Source of the DNA: Lipingzhangella_A rawalii
GTDB taxonomy: Bacteria; Actinomycetota; Actinomycetes; Streptosporangiales; Streptosporangiaceae
Direction: 5' to 3'
NCBI RefSeq assembly: GCF_031628175.1
Contig: NZ_JAVLVT010000011.1
Coordinates: 1 to 47,177, forward strand
DNA length: 47,177 nt
In this document: positions 39,435-47,177 of the stretch, one piece after another
How positions within the stretch are numbered: position 1 is the stretch's first letter
Layout of the letters: each line of letters begins with the position of its first letter
Notes under the pieces: model-generated
What the model was told of the DNA's origin: nothing
The model's database searches: none
Seen by the model: only the letters and a program-made list of their open reading frames with translations
Made by a program: the position numbers and the translations under genes

Positions 39435-40297
39435 CGCTGGCCCCCCTTCGTGTCTCGGGCGGCGGCGAGTTCAACCCAGCCGCCCTTCACCGCGGTGCGG
39501 TGGGACGTGCGGCAGCTGAAGCGAACCACGCGCCGGGTGGCGTCCGGACACAGCACGCTGTCCACGTCCTCGTCCACCGGCACGGGAGCCGCAAAACGAG
39601 CGCCCAGCCCGCACACCCGGGAAGTGTCTCCGTTGGCGAACCGGTCAATGACCTCCTCACAGACCACACCCACCAGTCCCATTCCATGGACGATGGCCGT
39701 GTCGAAGCCCGCGGCCCGAGCCGCCCCGTCGTCAAGGTGGATGGGGTTGTCGTCCCCGCTGGCCCGCGCATAGCGCCCCGTCCACTCCCGGCCGAACCGG
39801 TGGCCGAGGACCGTGGGCGATTCGCCGGAGTCGGTGCTATCGGGGGGACGCACGGGGGGAAGCTCCCCGAAGGCCGTAGTGATGGTGGTGTCCCCGGACA
39901 GCAGGATGGTGGTGATCGACTCGGCGACGGGGCCCCCGTCCTCCCTGGTGATGAAGGCGCGCAGCGCCGCGCGGACCCCAGCCGCTCCCGGCCGGGCACC
40001 CTGGAGCTGTAGACCGGTGCGGATCCGTTGGCCGGCACGCAGGGAGTCCTGGAGCCGGATCTCCTGGCTAAGATGAACTGGGACGGGGGCTGGGGCGCCC
40101 TCCGGAGCCAGGTGCTGTCGCGCCTGGTCGGCGAGTGGGTGTGAGAGCACGAACGGAAGGGTGGGGGACGCCAGAAGCCCGGGCGGGGACATGTGGGCAC
40201 GTAGCGCCTCCCGGTGGTCCGCGATGTCAGCCTCCGCGACCACACGTTCGATGCTCCAGGACGTCGGGCTTGACCGCACAATCGCGTTCTCAGTCAC
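39431..40297 (-). CDS. MaoC-like dehydratase (double hotdog)
   Basis: A 288-residue protein from GTG 40297, which overlaps the KAS II stop (GTGA). The C-terminal hotdog carries the hydratase signature YARASGDDNPIHLDDGAARA followed by HGMGLVG, with the catalytic Asp and His. The N-terminal half is a second, inactive-looking hotdog, as in (R)-specific enoyl hydratases. It would dehydrate 3-hydroxyacyl-ACP. No enoyl reductase is encoded in the window, so chains may stay unsaturated. Confidence 0.88.
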   Translation of the reverse strand: MTENAIVRSSPTSWSIERVVAEADIADHREALRAHMSPPGLLASPTLPFVLSHPLADQARQHLAPEGAPAPVPVHLSQEIRLQDSLRAGQRIRTGLQLQGARPGAAGVRAALRAFITREDGGPVAESITTILLSGDTTITTAFGELPPVRPPDSTDSGESPTVLGHRFGREWTGRYARASGDDNPIHLDDGAARAAGFDTAIVHGMGLVGVVCEEVIDRFANGDTSRVCGLGARFAAPVPVDEDVDSVLCPDATRRVVRFSCRTSHRTAVKGGWVELAAARDTKGGQR

Positions 40298-41532
40298 GCA
40301 GGCCTCACCACCAGTGCCGAGTTGTGTCCGCCGAAACCGAAAGAGTTCGTCAGCGCCGCTCCGGAAGACACCGCACGCGCCTGGCCGTGCACGACATCGA
40401 TATCCAATCCCGGTTCCAGCCGGTCGTGGTTCGCGGTAGGCGGCACCTCGCAGCGCCACATGGCTTGGACCGTGGCGACAAGTTCCACCGTGCCCGCGGC
40501 GCCGATCAGGTGCCCGAGAACCCCCTTGGGGGCAGTGACCGGTGGAGGGTCCGCACCGAACACGGCACCCAAAGCTGCCGCCTCGGCACGGTCGTTGTGC
40601 GGGGTGGACGTTCCGTGCGCGTTCACATGGACGATGTCTTCGGGAGTCAGCTCGGCATCGCGGATAGCGGCGGCCATGGCTGCCGCCGCACCGGCGCCAC
40701 CGGGTGCGGGCATCGACAGATGATGGGCATCGGAGGTGGCCGCGTAGCCCGCCACCTCCGCGTAGGGAACAGCCCCACGAGCCATGGCGTCGGAGTGCCG
40801 CTCTAGTACCACGCATCCCGCACCTTCACCCATGACAAACCCGTCCCGAGTGGCGTCGAAGGGACGGGAGGCCCGCTCAGGCTCGTCGTAGCGGGTGGAA
40901 GTGGCGTTGAGGTTGCGGAATCCGGCAAGCGTGACCGGCGTCAGGGTGGCCTCGCAGCCCCCGGCGATGACCACGTCGGCACGGTGCGTCTGCAACAGCA
41001 GCATGGCGTGGCCGACGGCGTCCGCACCACTGGAGCATGTGGTCGCGATGGTGACGGCGGGACCGTGCCAGCCGAGCAGCATCGCAATCCGTGCCGCGGC
41101 CGCGTTGGGCATCGTCATCAGCGGCATCAGCGGGTTGACCCGATGGGGGCCGGTCTCGGTGAACTGGCGCGACTCGTGGTCGCTGGTGTGCCGGCCACCG
41201 ACAGCATTGCCGATGACAATGGCGGTGCGGTCGGGGTCGGTCTCCGGATACGCGGCGTCGCGGTGGGCGCCCAGCGCCGCAGTCACGCCGTAGCGAGCGA
41301 AGGGATCCGTCCTGCGGGCCTCCTTGGCGGAGACGCCCACATCCGTTTCTTCGAGTCCGCGTACCGGACAGCCGAAGCTCGGGCGGTTACCGGACGGGTC
41401 GAGGTTGGCGAGTGGCGCCGCGGTCGATCGTCCCGAATACAGCTGGTCCCACAAGCTCTTCGGAGTGCAGCCCGCCGGGGTCACAACGCCCCAGCCGGTG
41501 ATCACCACGGAATCCCTGGAGGAAAACGGCAT
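40294..41532 (-). CDS. 3-oxoacyl-ACP synthase II (FabF-like ketosynthase)
   Basis: A 412-residue KAS II, full length. The active site Cys166 (TTCSSGAD), His306 (AHGTSTPHND) and His341 (KGVLGHLIGAAG, with Lys336) are all present, so it should be a condensing enzyme and not a chain-length factor; no partner subunit is seen. It would elongate chains begun by KAS III. It follows the oxoamine synthase by 29 bp. Confidence 0.93.
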   Translation of the reverse strand: MPFSSRDSVVITGWGVVTPAGCTPKSLWDQLYSGRSTAAPLANLDPSGNRPSFGCPVRGLEETDVGVSAKEARRTDPFARYGVTAALGAHRDAAYPETDPDRTAIVIGNAVGGRHTSDHESRQFTETGPHRVNPLMPLMTMPNAAAARIAMLLGWHGPAVTIATTCSSGADAVGHAMLLLQTHRADVVIAGGCEATLTPVTLAGFRNLNATSTRYDEPERASRPFDATRDGFVMGEGAGCVVLERHSDAMARGAVPYAEVAGYAATSDAHHLSMPAPGGAGAAAAMAAAIRDAELTPEDIVHVNAHGTSTPHNDRAEAAALGAVFGADPPPVTAPKGVLGHLIGAAGTVELVATVQAMWRCEVPPTANHDRLEPGLDIDVVHGQARAVSSGAALTNSFGFGGHNSALVVRPA

Positions 41533-41561
41533 GACGGCCCCAGATCGTCGTGGACGGTGGA

Positions 41562-42779
41562 CTAGCCGGCGAGGGCAGGGCAGGTATTGGCCGCCGCGCG
41601 GAAGGCCTCGGCGGCAGTGTCGATATCGGCCTTGGTGTGTATCGCGGTCACCGCCACCCGTAGCCGTGCCAGATTGTTGGGTACGGCGGGAGTGACCACG
41701 GGAAGACCGATCACCCCCTCGCGGCGGCAGGCGGTTGCATAGTCGTACGTCGCCTCGTCAGAACCGATGATGAGCGGAATGACCGCCGTGGAACTCGCTC
41801 CGGTGCGCAGTCCGGCCGTGGTGAGGTTCGCGCGGAGCCGTTCGGACTCTCGCTGGATGTGTGTAACGCGCTCGGGTTCCCGTTGCAGGATGCGCAGGGC
41901 TTCCAACCCGGCCGCGGCCGAGGCCGGCGCCAGCGCCGCGGAGAACAGGAACGGCCGTGCCGCGTAGCGCAGATGCGCTATGAGGTCGCGATGACCGGCG
42001 ACCCAACCTCCCATGGAGGGGATGGCCTTGGACAGGGTGCCGAGTTTGATGTCCACCGGGACAGCGTTGTCGAAATGTTCCTCGATCCCGCGTCCGGTTG
42101 CGCCGATGACACCGAGAGCATGTGCCTCGTCGACCATGAGCAGAGCATTGTGCGCGTCGCACACGCGGCGCAGCTCGGGCAGGGGCGCGATGTCTCCGTC
42201 CATAGAGTAGACGCTGTCCACGATGACCAACCGAACGCCCCGCGTGGAGGAGGATGCCAGCCGCCGGTCCAGGTGGGCCGGATCGTTGTGACGGAAGCGG
42301 GACACCGTGGCCCCACTGAGGCGACAGCCGTCGACGATGCTGGCGTGGTCGTACTTGTCGATGAAGACGGTGTCCCCAGGCCCCACAAGACCGCCGACAG
42401 TGCCGACGTTGGCGGCATAGCCGGAGCTGAAGACCATCGCGGCCTCGCGGTTGGCGACCCGGGCGACTTCCTCCTCCAGTTCCTCGTGTAGCGGAATGGT
42501 GCCAGCCAGTGCCCGTACCCCGTGACAGCCGGTTCCGTATACGGACAGTGCTCGCCGAGCAGCGTCGATGACCCGTTCGTCGCCGCCCAGGCCGAGATAG
42601 CTGTACCCCGACATCATGAGACAGCGCTGGCCGCCCGCATCGGCGTGCGCGGAGTCACGGTCCACCGTGTAGGGGACGAAGCTGTTTCGGCGCTGCGGCT
42701 CCCACTCGAGTTCCTGGACTCGTTTCCTGGTCGCGGCCAGTTTCGGCTCCAGGGCAGCCCACGGTCCTGTTGGATCCAC
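41562..42779 (-). CDS. Alpha-oxoamine synthase (AONS/KBL family)
   Basis: A 405-residue PLP enzyme from GTG 42779, with GGAGGAG upstream; first gene of the 12-gene operon. The Schiff-base Lys251 lies in GTLSKAIPSMGGW, and Asp217 in MVDEAHALG pairs with the PLP nitrogen. The family joins an amino acid to an acyl thioester with loss of CO2 to give an alpha-aminoketone, for example BioF or the RedN/PigH steps of prodiginine biosynthesis. Here it is the likely branch point that couples the acyl chain to an amino acid and releases it from the carrier. Confidence 0.92.
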   Translation of the reverse strand: MDPTGPWAALEPKLAATRKRVQELEWEPQRRNSFVPYTVDRDSAHADAGGQRCLMMSGYSYLGLGGDERVIDAARRALSVYGTGCHGVRALAGTIPLHEELEEEVARVANREAAMVFSSGYAANVGTVGGLVGPGDTVFIDKYDHASIVDGCRLSGATVSRFRHNDPAHLDRRLASSSTRGVRLVIVDSVYSMDGDIAPLPELRRVCDAHNALLMVDEAHALGVIGATGRGIEEHFDNAVPVDIKLGTLSKAIPSMGGWVAGHRDLIAHLRYAARPFLFSAALAPASAAAGLEALRILQREPERVTHIQRESERLRANLTTAGLRTGASSTAVIPLIIGSDEATYDYATACRREGVIGLPVVTPAVPNNLARLRVAVTAIHTKADIDTAAEAFRAAANTCPALAG

Positions 42780-42847
42780 GCGTGACTCCTCCGATCCGCT
42801 CGTTGCCGGTACCTTCTTGGGCCCGCGTTGTGCACCGGCCTCGCAGC

Positions 42848-42892
42848 ATTCCTAAGACGGGCTGCGCAAAGCCGGCGCAATAGGAACGCGAA
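42848..42892 (-). promoter_or_regulatory. SARP-box-like triple heptamer and -10 of the 12-gene operon
   Basis: On the minus strand three heptamers follow in 11-bp steps: TTCGCGT (42892-42886), ATTGCGC (42881-42875) and TTTGCGC (42870-42864). Eight bases further lies TTAGGAAT (42855-42848), acceptable as a -10. This matches the arrangement of SARP-controlled promoters, and the heptamers share the NTTGCGC core with those at 23925-23982. The oxoamine synthase starts about 70 bp downstream. Confidence 0.65.
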
Positions 42893-43097
42893 ACTCCGCG
42901 GTGAGCGGGAGCTCCCTACGCTCCGGGACGGCAGCGATCGATGCCCCGCAGCCGGCTCCGTGGGAGCGTGCGCGAGCGCCACAGGGTGGGGGCCGACCCG
43001 CGCGATCCCCTGAGTTTCGGTCGGGTGAGACGAACGCGTATACAAGTGAGCTTCACGGCTATGGTCTGTCTCTGTCGTTCGGGGTTTGACTTGAACC

Positions 43098-43928
43098 ATG
43101 ACGAACTCACGTAATGCACAGGCGCGGCAGACACTGGTTACCGGAGGCACTGGGAAGACCGGCCGGCGAGTGACCGAGCGGCTGATCGCCCGGGGTGCCC
43201 AGCCGCATGTCGGGTCACGTTCGGGGACCCCTCCGTTCTCATGGGAGGACCCGAACACCTGGGAGCCCGCTCTGGACGGGGCCGACAGCCTCTACATCGC
43301 GTTCCAGCCCGATCTCGCATTTCCCGGCGCCGCCGACATCGTCGGCCAGCTGTCCCGCCTGGCCGTCGACAAGGGGGTCCACCGGATCGTGGTGCTGTCC
43401 GGACGTGGGGAAGACGGCGCACTGGCGGCTGAGCAGGCCGTGCAGCAGGCGGGTGCGGAATGGACGGTTGTTCGGTGTAGCTGGTTCAACCAGAACTTCA
43501 GCGAAAGTTTCTTCCAGCCGCCGGTCATGGCGGGCGAGCTGGCGGTTCCCGCCGGTGACGCAATGGAGCCGTTCGTTGACGCCGATGATATCGCCGACGT
43601 TGCGGTCGCGGCGCTCACCGACGGTGCGCACGCCGGCAAGGTCTATGAGCTCACCGGGCCCCGTCTGTTGAGTTTCGACGACATCGCCAACGAACTGTCC
43701 CAGGTGACGGGGCGCACCATCCGGTACGTGCGGATCACCGACGCGGAGTTCCGGGCCTACCTCAAGGAGAACGACCTTCCCGAAGAGCTCGCCGATCTGT
43801 TCAGCGAGGTCCTGGACGGACGCAACGCCCATCTTATGGATGGGGTTCAGCAGGCCCTTGGGCGCGCCCCGAAGGACTTCGCCCAGTTTGCTCGGGAGGC
43901 GGCCGCCGCTGGGGCGTGGACACCCTGA
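43098..43928 (+). CDS. NmrA-like NAD(P)-binding protein
   Basis: A 276-residue extended/atypical short-chain dehydrogenase. The start reads TLVTGGTGKTGRRV, a glycine-rich NAD(P) motif. The middle has IVVLSGRGEDG and WFNQNFSESF, and the end has DADDIADVAVAAL, all common in NmrA/azoreductase-like proteins. The Tyr-Lys catalytic pair of classical SDRs is not evident, so it may reduce a quinone-like substrate or sense redox state. No clear ribosome binding site precedes ATG 43098. It diverges from the 12-gene operon. Confidence 0.83.
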   Translation: MTNSRNAQARQTLVTGGTGKTGRRVTERLIARGAQPHVGSRSGTPPFSWEDPNTWEPALDGADSLYIAFQPDLAFPGAADIVGQLSRLAVDKGVHRIVVLSGRGEDGALAAEQAVQQAGAEWTVVRCSWFNQNFSESFFQPPVMAGELAVPAGDAMEPFVDADDIADVAVAALTDGAHAGKVYELTGPRLLSFDDIANELSQVTGRTIRYVRITDAEFRAYLKENDLPEELADLFSEVLDGRNAHLMDGVQQALGRAPKDFAQFAREAAAAGAWTP

Positions 43929-43980
43929 CCAGGGACGCGACGATAGGTGGTGTTCTGGCCGAGGTGAAGGAGAAGGGGAC

Positions 43981-44547
43981 GTGGTGCTGTCCGGACGCGA
44001 AACCGGTGTGACTCCTGATTCGGATCAGGTCAGGGGAAGGGGCGGTCCGGGAGCTGGTATAGCTCTGATCGGAGCATCGCTCGGTGTCGGATTCATGGCC
44101 GGCCTGTACTTCGCCTTCGACGTGGGCGTTATGCCCGGCTTGGAAGGCAGTGACGACCGGACGTTTGTGACCGTGATGCAGGACGTGAACCGGGCGATCG
44201 AGAACGGCTTGTTCGGCTTGGTATTCGTTGGTGCCTTCCTGGCGACCGGAGTGGCCGCGACTCTGCACCACCGTATCGGGCACCATCGGATCGCCCGTCT
44301 GGTGTGGGCGGCACTCGGGTGTTACTCGGGAATGCTGCTGGTCACCACGCGGGTGAATATTCCCCTCAATACCCGGTTAGCCCGGGCCGGCCCGGCATCG
44401 ACGACGGCACGCCCGGAGGACCTTCGGGACCTGCGGGAACGGTTCGAGCGACCCTGGCGGAACGCCAACACCGCACGGACCGTGCTGTGCTCCATTGCCT
44501 TTGGGCTGCTCTGCCGGGCGCTGGTGCTACACGGCAGGGCTCGATGA
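43981..44547 (+). CDS. DUF1772 (anthrone-oxygenase-like) membrane protein, copy 2
   Basis: A 188-residue membrane protein with four hydrophobic segments. GTG 43981 is chosen for AAGGAG 8 bases upstream; the frame is open to 43840 inside the previous gene. It shares with the copy at 31274-31756 the stretch VNIPLNTRL and the later RPWRNANTARTV. It is 52 bp after the NmrA-like gene and probably in one transcript with it. A small membrane oxygenase acting on the cluster product is possible. Confidence 0.8.
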   Translation: MVLSGRETGVTPDSDQVRGRGGPGAGIALIGASLGVGFMAGLYFAFDVGVMPGLEGSDDRTFVTVMQDVNRAIENGLFGLVFVGAFLATGVAATLHHRIGHHRIARLVWAALGCYSGMLLVTTRVNIPLNTRLARAGPASTTARPEDLRDLRERFERPWRNANTARTVLCSIAFGLLCRALVLHGRAR

Positions 44548-44636
44548 CGGGGCTCGGCCAGCTTGTCCATCGGGCCGTGGCGAAGAGCGACGGAGCAGCA
44601 CGTGGAACGCGGTGTGTCTCCTGTCGGCAGCCAGTG

Positions 44637-45497
44637 TCAGGCACGACGGGAAAGGTGCGGAGGTGCAAGCTGGCCGAGGACGGCCTGTTGCGACGACGAC
44701 AGGATGGAACCGTGGACGCCCAGCGTGGGTGCTGCACGGAGACTGTCATCGCAGGCCTGGAGCAGGTCCAGGTAGGCGGCTTGCACCTCGGGCGCCGGAT
44801 CGATGCCCAGCTCCTCGGCAAGCAGCAGTCGCAGCTCATGGTAGGCGCTCAATGCCTCGGCCCGATTCCCCATGATGGCGTGTGCCGTGATGCGGCATCT
44901 GTGTGCGCTCTCCCGGAACGGCGATTGCCGGATGGCCTCGTTGGCGTACTGGAGAGCGCGGTGAGTTCTGCCCAGGGCCGCTGCGGTGAGGCTCGCAACT
45001 TCCAGTGCGGACAGCCGAAGCGAGTCCACCTGCTGTCGGACACTGTTCACCCACTCGCCGTCGTGTGTCGGAAGGAAGGAGCCTTGCAGTTTCGCGGCGA
45101 CATCCTCGCAGCTCTGAAAGGCCTCCGCATTCCTCCCATCTTTCATTTTGGCCATGGCATCGCTGATCGAGCGCTCGGCACTCTCGATATCCACGACGAC
45201 GTCATCAGGAAAAGTAAGTACATAGCGCCCTCCTTGGCAGGCCAGGGTCGTTTCCAGCCCCGGCGTGTCCAGCTCGTTGAGATATGTGCGTACTCGACTG
45301 ACGATGCTGCGGAGGGCCGAGGTCCACGTATTTGGCGGACCGTCTGGCCACACGGCCTCTGCCAGCTGCTCACGGCCGGTTCCCCGGTTTCGCTCGAGTA
45401 CCAGCCTGGCAAATGCGACCTGGACATTGGCGCTCGTTATGGGACGGAATGAAGACGAAGCGAGCTCTATGCCAACGAAACCCGAAAGTCTGATCAT
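44637..45497 (-). CDS. Small SARP transcriptional activator
   Basis: A 286-residue SARP of the short type (DNA-binding plus BTAD domains), as in ActII-ORF4 or RedD. ATG 45497 is chosen; a GTG at 45548 would add 17 residues. Residues 1 to about 95 form the OmpR-like domain (from IRLSGFVGIEL to GGRYVL), and the remainder the BTAD domain (EWVNSVRQQVDSLRLSALE to EELGIDPAPEVQAAYLDLL). It borders the biosynthetic cluster, and heptamer repeats for a SARP precede its main operons, so it is a prime candidate for the pathway-specific activator. Confidence 0.9.
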   Translation of the reverse strand: MIRLSGFVGIELASSSFRPITSANVQVAFARLVLERNRGTGREQLAEAVWPDGPPNTWTSALRSIVSRVRTYLNELDTPGLETTLACQGGRYVLTFPDDVVVDIESAERSISDAMAKMKDGRNAEAFQSCEDVAAKLQGSFLPTHDGEWVNSVRQQVDSLRLSALEVASLTAAALGRTHRALQYANEAIRQSPFRESAHRCRITAHAIMGNRAEALSAYHELRLLLAEELGIDPAPEVQAAYLDLLQACDDSLRAAPTLGVHGSILSSSQQAVLGQLAPPHLSRRA

Positions 45498-46297
45498 CAA
45501 ATGTTTCCCAGATTCCACGTTGGGGAGGTGTGCCTCGGCCGTGTGCACGGTCGGCGAATATCGTTGCTCCGTTGCTCAGACTCCGAGGAAGTTCATGATT
45601 CGTTACGGTGGAAGATTTTTCATCAAGTTCACCTTCTTCGAGAGGGGTCAATGTCGGAAATCTATGGGGTGCTGCCAGAAATCAGACAACCATCCCTCCG
45701 AAATCAATTAACCACACTCCGTGTGCAGGCTTCTGGAGGTCCTTTGAGTAGTTGCTCCACGGGGGGATGCAGATCGCATCTTACATGATCAGTTCTGGGT
45801 TTCAAGATGTTGATCGAGGTGAACATTCGTCCTATGTTTGTGTCTGAGCGGTGTCAGTGTCGATAGGGAAGCATTTCCTTAGCTATCTACTGCTTGGTAG
45901 CAGCAATAAATGAGACGCTTGGAGGTTGTTTAGGGGTACAGGTGACTGCAATGCCGGATCAATAGTTTTTCTGGATAGAAATAAAATACTCTCTGTTGTC
46001 AATTGAATTTATTTAGTGATGTTCGTTTCGCTTGTTCATGGCTGTCGTGGGAGCAGAGGTAAAAAGCTGACTGAATATCGCTGTTCGGTCTGCGCAAACA
46101 TGGTCATTGTTCGTACACGACGGATGTGAATCACATGGCGTCGTGGTTACCGAGGGCATCTGGGGTAGCCACCCGTCCGGATGCGAATGGTGACCGACGC
46201 GGTCGGGACGCCTGCCGACAGTGCCCGCGGGCGTTACGCGTACGGGCGTGATGGCGGCGTCACCGTACTCCCAGCCCCCGGGTGGCCAACTCCGTGG
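45498..46297. other. AT-rich intergenic region
   Basis: An 800-bp gap with conspicuously AT-rich sequence at about 45580-46130, including runs such as GAAATAAAATACTC. No convincing coding frame was found in it. It holds the SARP promoter at the left and a small CTGCT/AGCAG hairpin near 45890. From 46140 the composition returns to high GC. The shift marks a likely cluster edge or an acquired non-coding stretch. Confidence 0.6.
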
Positions 46298-46906
46298 CTA
46301 CCCCGCCGCCCAGGCGGGATGCCGCGCTGCGACCTCCAGAATGGCCCGCTCCACCACACGGGCGCGCTGCCCCGCGGACGTCTCCCTGGCCAGGGCGCTG
46401 ATGCGCTGCGCCTCCTGCGTGCTTGGCAGAACCCCAGTCAGCAGGAACGGCAACAGCAGGCGCCGCACCAGCAGTTCCCGCTGCGAGGTGACCGCGGGGC
46501 GGCGCACCACCGACACGTGCACCCGGACCGCATGTTCGTTGCGGGGCGGAGCCCCCGGCTGGTCCCGCTCGATTGCCGCATATCGGAAACCGTGGGCGCG
46601 GTCACAGGAGGCGCACCCCACCGGGCCACGACTCAACGGCCCACCACATTCGGGACAGCGCAGCCGGTCCAGCGCCGCGTCCACAACCCGCCAGTCGTGC
46701 TGGTCCGGCTCGTCAGTCACCAGCGCGGCGAAGGTGGCCTCATCCTTGGGGCCGGCGCGGCACCGGCCCAGGAAGGAACTCCACTCGCCCTCCACGATGG
46801 TGTCCACGAGCCCACGGCAGGTGACGCAGCTGGGAGCCCCGCCGTACTCGAATTCCCCACACTCTGCGCAGCGGCCCAGTCGCTGCCCGACCACGGGTCG
46901 CGTCAT
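46298..46906 (-). CDS. Zinc-ribbon hypothetical protein
   Basis: A 202-residue protein from ATG 46906, with GGGAGGG 5 bases upstream. It has four CxxC pairs: CAEC and CVTC near the N-terminus and CPEC and CASC in the middle, implying two zinc ribbons. The C-terminal third is helical and basic (RRLLLPFLLTG, then ARVVERAILEVAARHPAW). I know no named family. It may bind nucleic acid or proteins. It is separated from the biosynthetic cluster by the AT-rich gap and is probably not part of it. Confidence 0.7.
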   Translation of the reverse strand: MTRPVVGQRLGRCAECGEFEYGGAPSCVTCRGLVDTIVEGEWSSFLGRCRAGPKDEATFAALVTDEPDQHDWRVVDAALDRLRCPECGGPLSRGPVGCASCDRAHGFRYAAIERDQPGAPPRNEHAVRVHVSVVRRPAVTSQRELLVRRLLLPFLLTGVLPSTQEAQRISALARETSAGQRARVVERAILEVAARHPAWAAG

Positions 46907-47177
46907 CAGCCCTCCCGCCGGAAACAGTGCCGTACCGGTCCGTTGTGACGAGAGTGTGCCGTAGCGACGCCGGACCCAGCCAGTGGATTACGGCACGCCC
47001 GCGCCGGCGACGAAGACCTGCCGGCATCACCGAACCGCTACCGTGCGTACTGGGGCCGAATCCGACACATGCCGGGGGTGCCGCACCGGGACGCAGGAGT
47101 GTCCGGCTACGGTTTCCGCAGAACGCCGCCGTATTCGTAGCCAGCCTGCTGGCCCTGTGCAGCCCCCACATAGGGCC
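46907..47177. other. Right-end region without recognisable gene
   Basis: The last 271 bp contain the ribosome binding site of the zinc-ribbon gene and then GC-rich sequence with short frames only. I see nothing that can be supported as a gene; a partial gene entering from the right cannot be excluded. Confidence 0.4.

Noticed and set aside
1..47177. CRISPR arrays, tRNA or rRNA genes and phage structural genes
   Set aside because: No regularly spaced short repeats, cloverleaf-like segments or phage-type proteins were seen when reading both strands.

Overview
The window is high-GC DNA with GTG starts, strong GGAGG-type ribosome binding sites and many start/stop overlaps (ATGA, GTGA). Together with DUF397/XRE pairs, SARP and NB-ARC/TPR regulators and an FxLD-type lanthipeptide locus, this points to a filamentous actinomycete. 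A Nocardiopsis- or Streptomonospora-like genus is only a guess. Almost all of it reads as accessory, specialised-metabolism DNA; no tRNA, rRNA or CRISPR array was seen.

Region 1 (1-13.7 kb) is a complete FxLD-type lanthipeptide locus. An XRE regulator, an asparaginase and a DUF296 protein run leftward. A 64-residue precursor, a glutamylation-only LanB, LanC, a fusion of the LanB elimination domain with a protein-isoaspartate-type methyltransferase, and a helical-repeat protein run rightward. A hyphenated palindrome sits between the regulator and the precursor. After it comes a 1.3-kb gene graveyard (DNA-methylase tail, DUF397 tail, GntR/UTRA half-gene, IS481-like tail, frameshifted DUF397) and an intact XRE/DUF397 pair. 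The region is bracketed by two nearly identical 442-bp direct repeats, each carrying a small zinc-ribbon gene and the end of its partner gene.

Region 2 (13.9-21.5 kb) holds an NB-ARC/TPR STAND protein, a glycerophosphotransferase-like GT-B protein with a small coupled partner, and a 1087-residue AfsR-type SARP regulator.

Region 3 (21.8-45.5 kb) is a large, unusual biosynthetic cluster. A SDR/KAS III/ACP trio diverges from a rightward set: CFA-type methyltransferase, Baeyer-Villiger-like monooxygenase, Tat-exported cytokinin-dehydrogenase-like oxidase, SRPBCC protein, alpha/beta hydrolase and phosphopantetheinyl transferase. From 42.8 to 31.8 kb runs one tightly coupled 12-gene leftward operon: alpha-oxoamine synthase, KAS II, MaoC dehydratase, stand-alone adenylation enzyme, second ACP, TrpD-, TrpA-, EctC-, acyl-CoA dehydrogenase-, TrpF- and TrpC-like proteins and an alpha/beta hydrolase. 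There is no TrpE or TrpB, and the TrpD and TrpC copies have lost residues that normally bind anthranilate or catalyse ring closure. My reading is that a type II fatty-acid-like chain is built on ACPs and joined to an amino acid by the oxoamine synthase. The Trp-type enzymes, perhaps with the EctC-like cyclase, would then make an indole or a pyrrole-like ring. AraC and SARP regulators and two DUF1772 membrane proteins flank the operon. Heptamers with an NTTGCG(C/A) core in 11-bp steps lie at both divergent promoters and look like SARP boxes.

Region 4 (45.5-47.2 kb) is an AT-rich gap, a zinc-ribbon protein and a short tail without a convincing gene.
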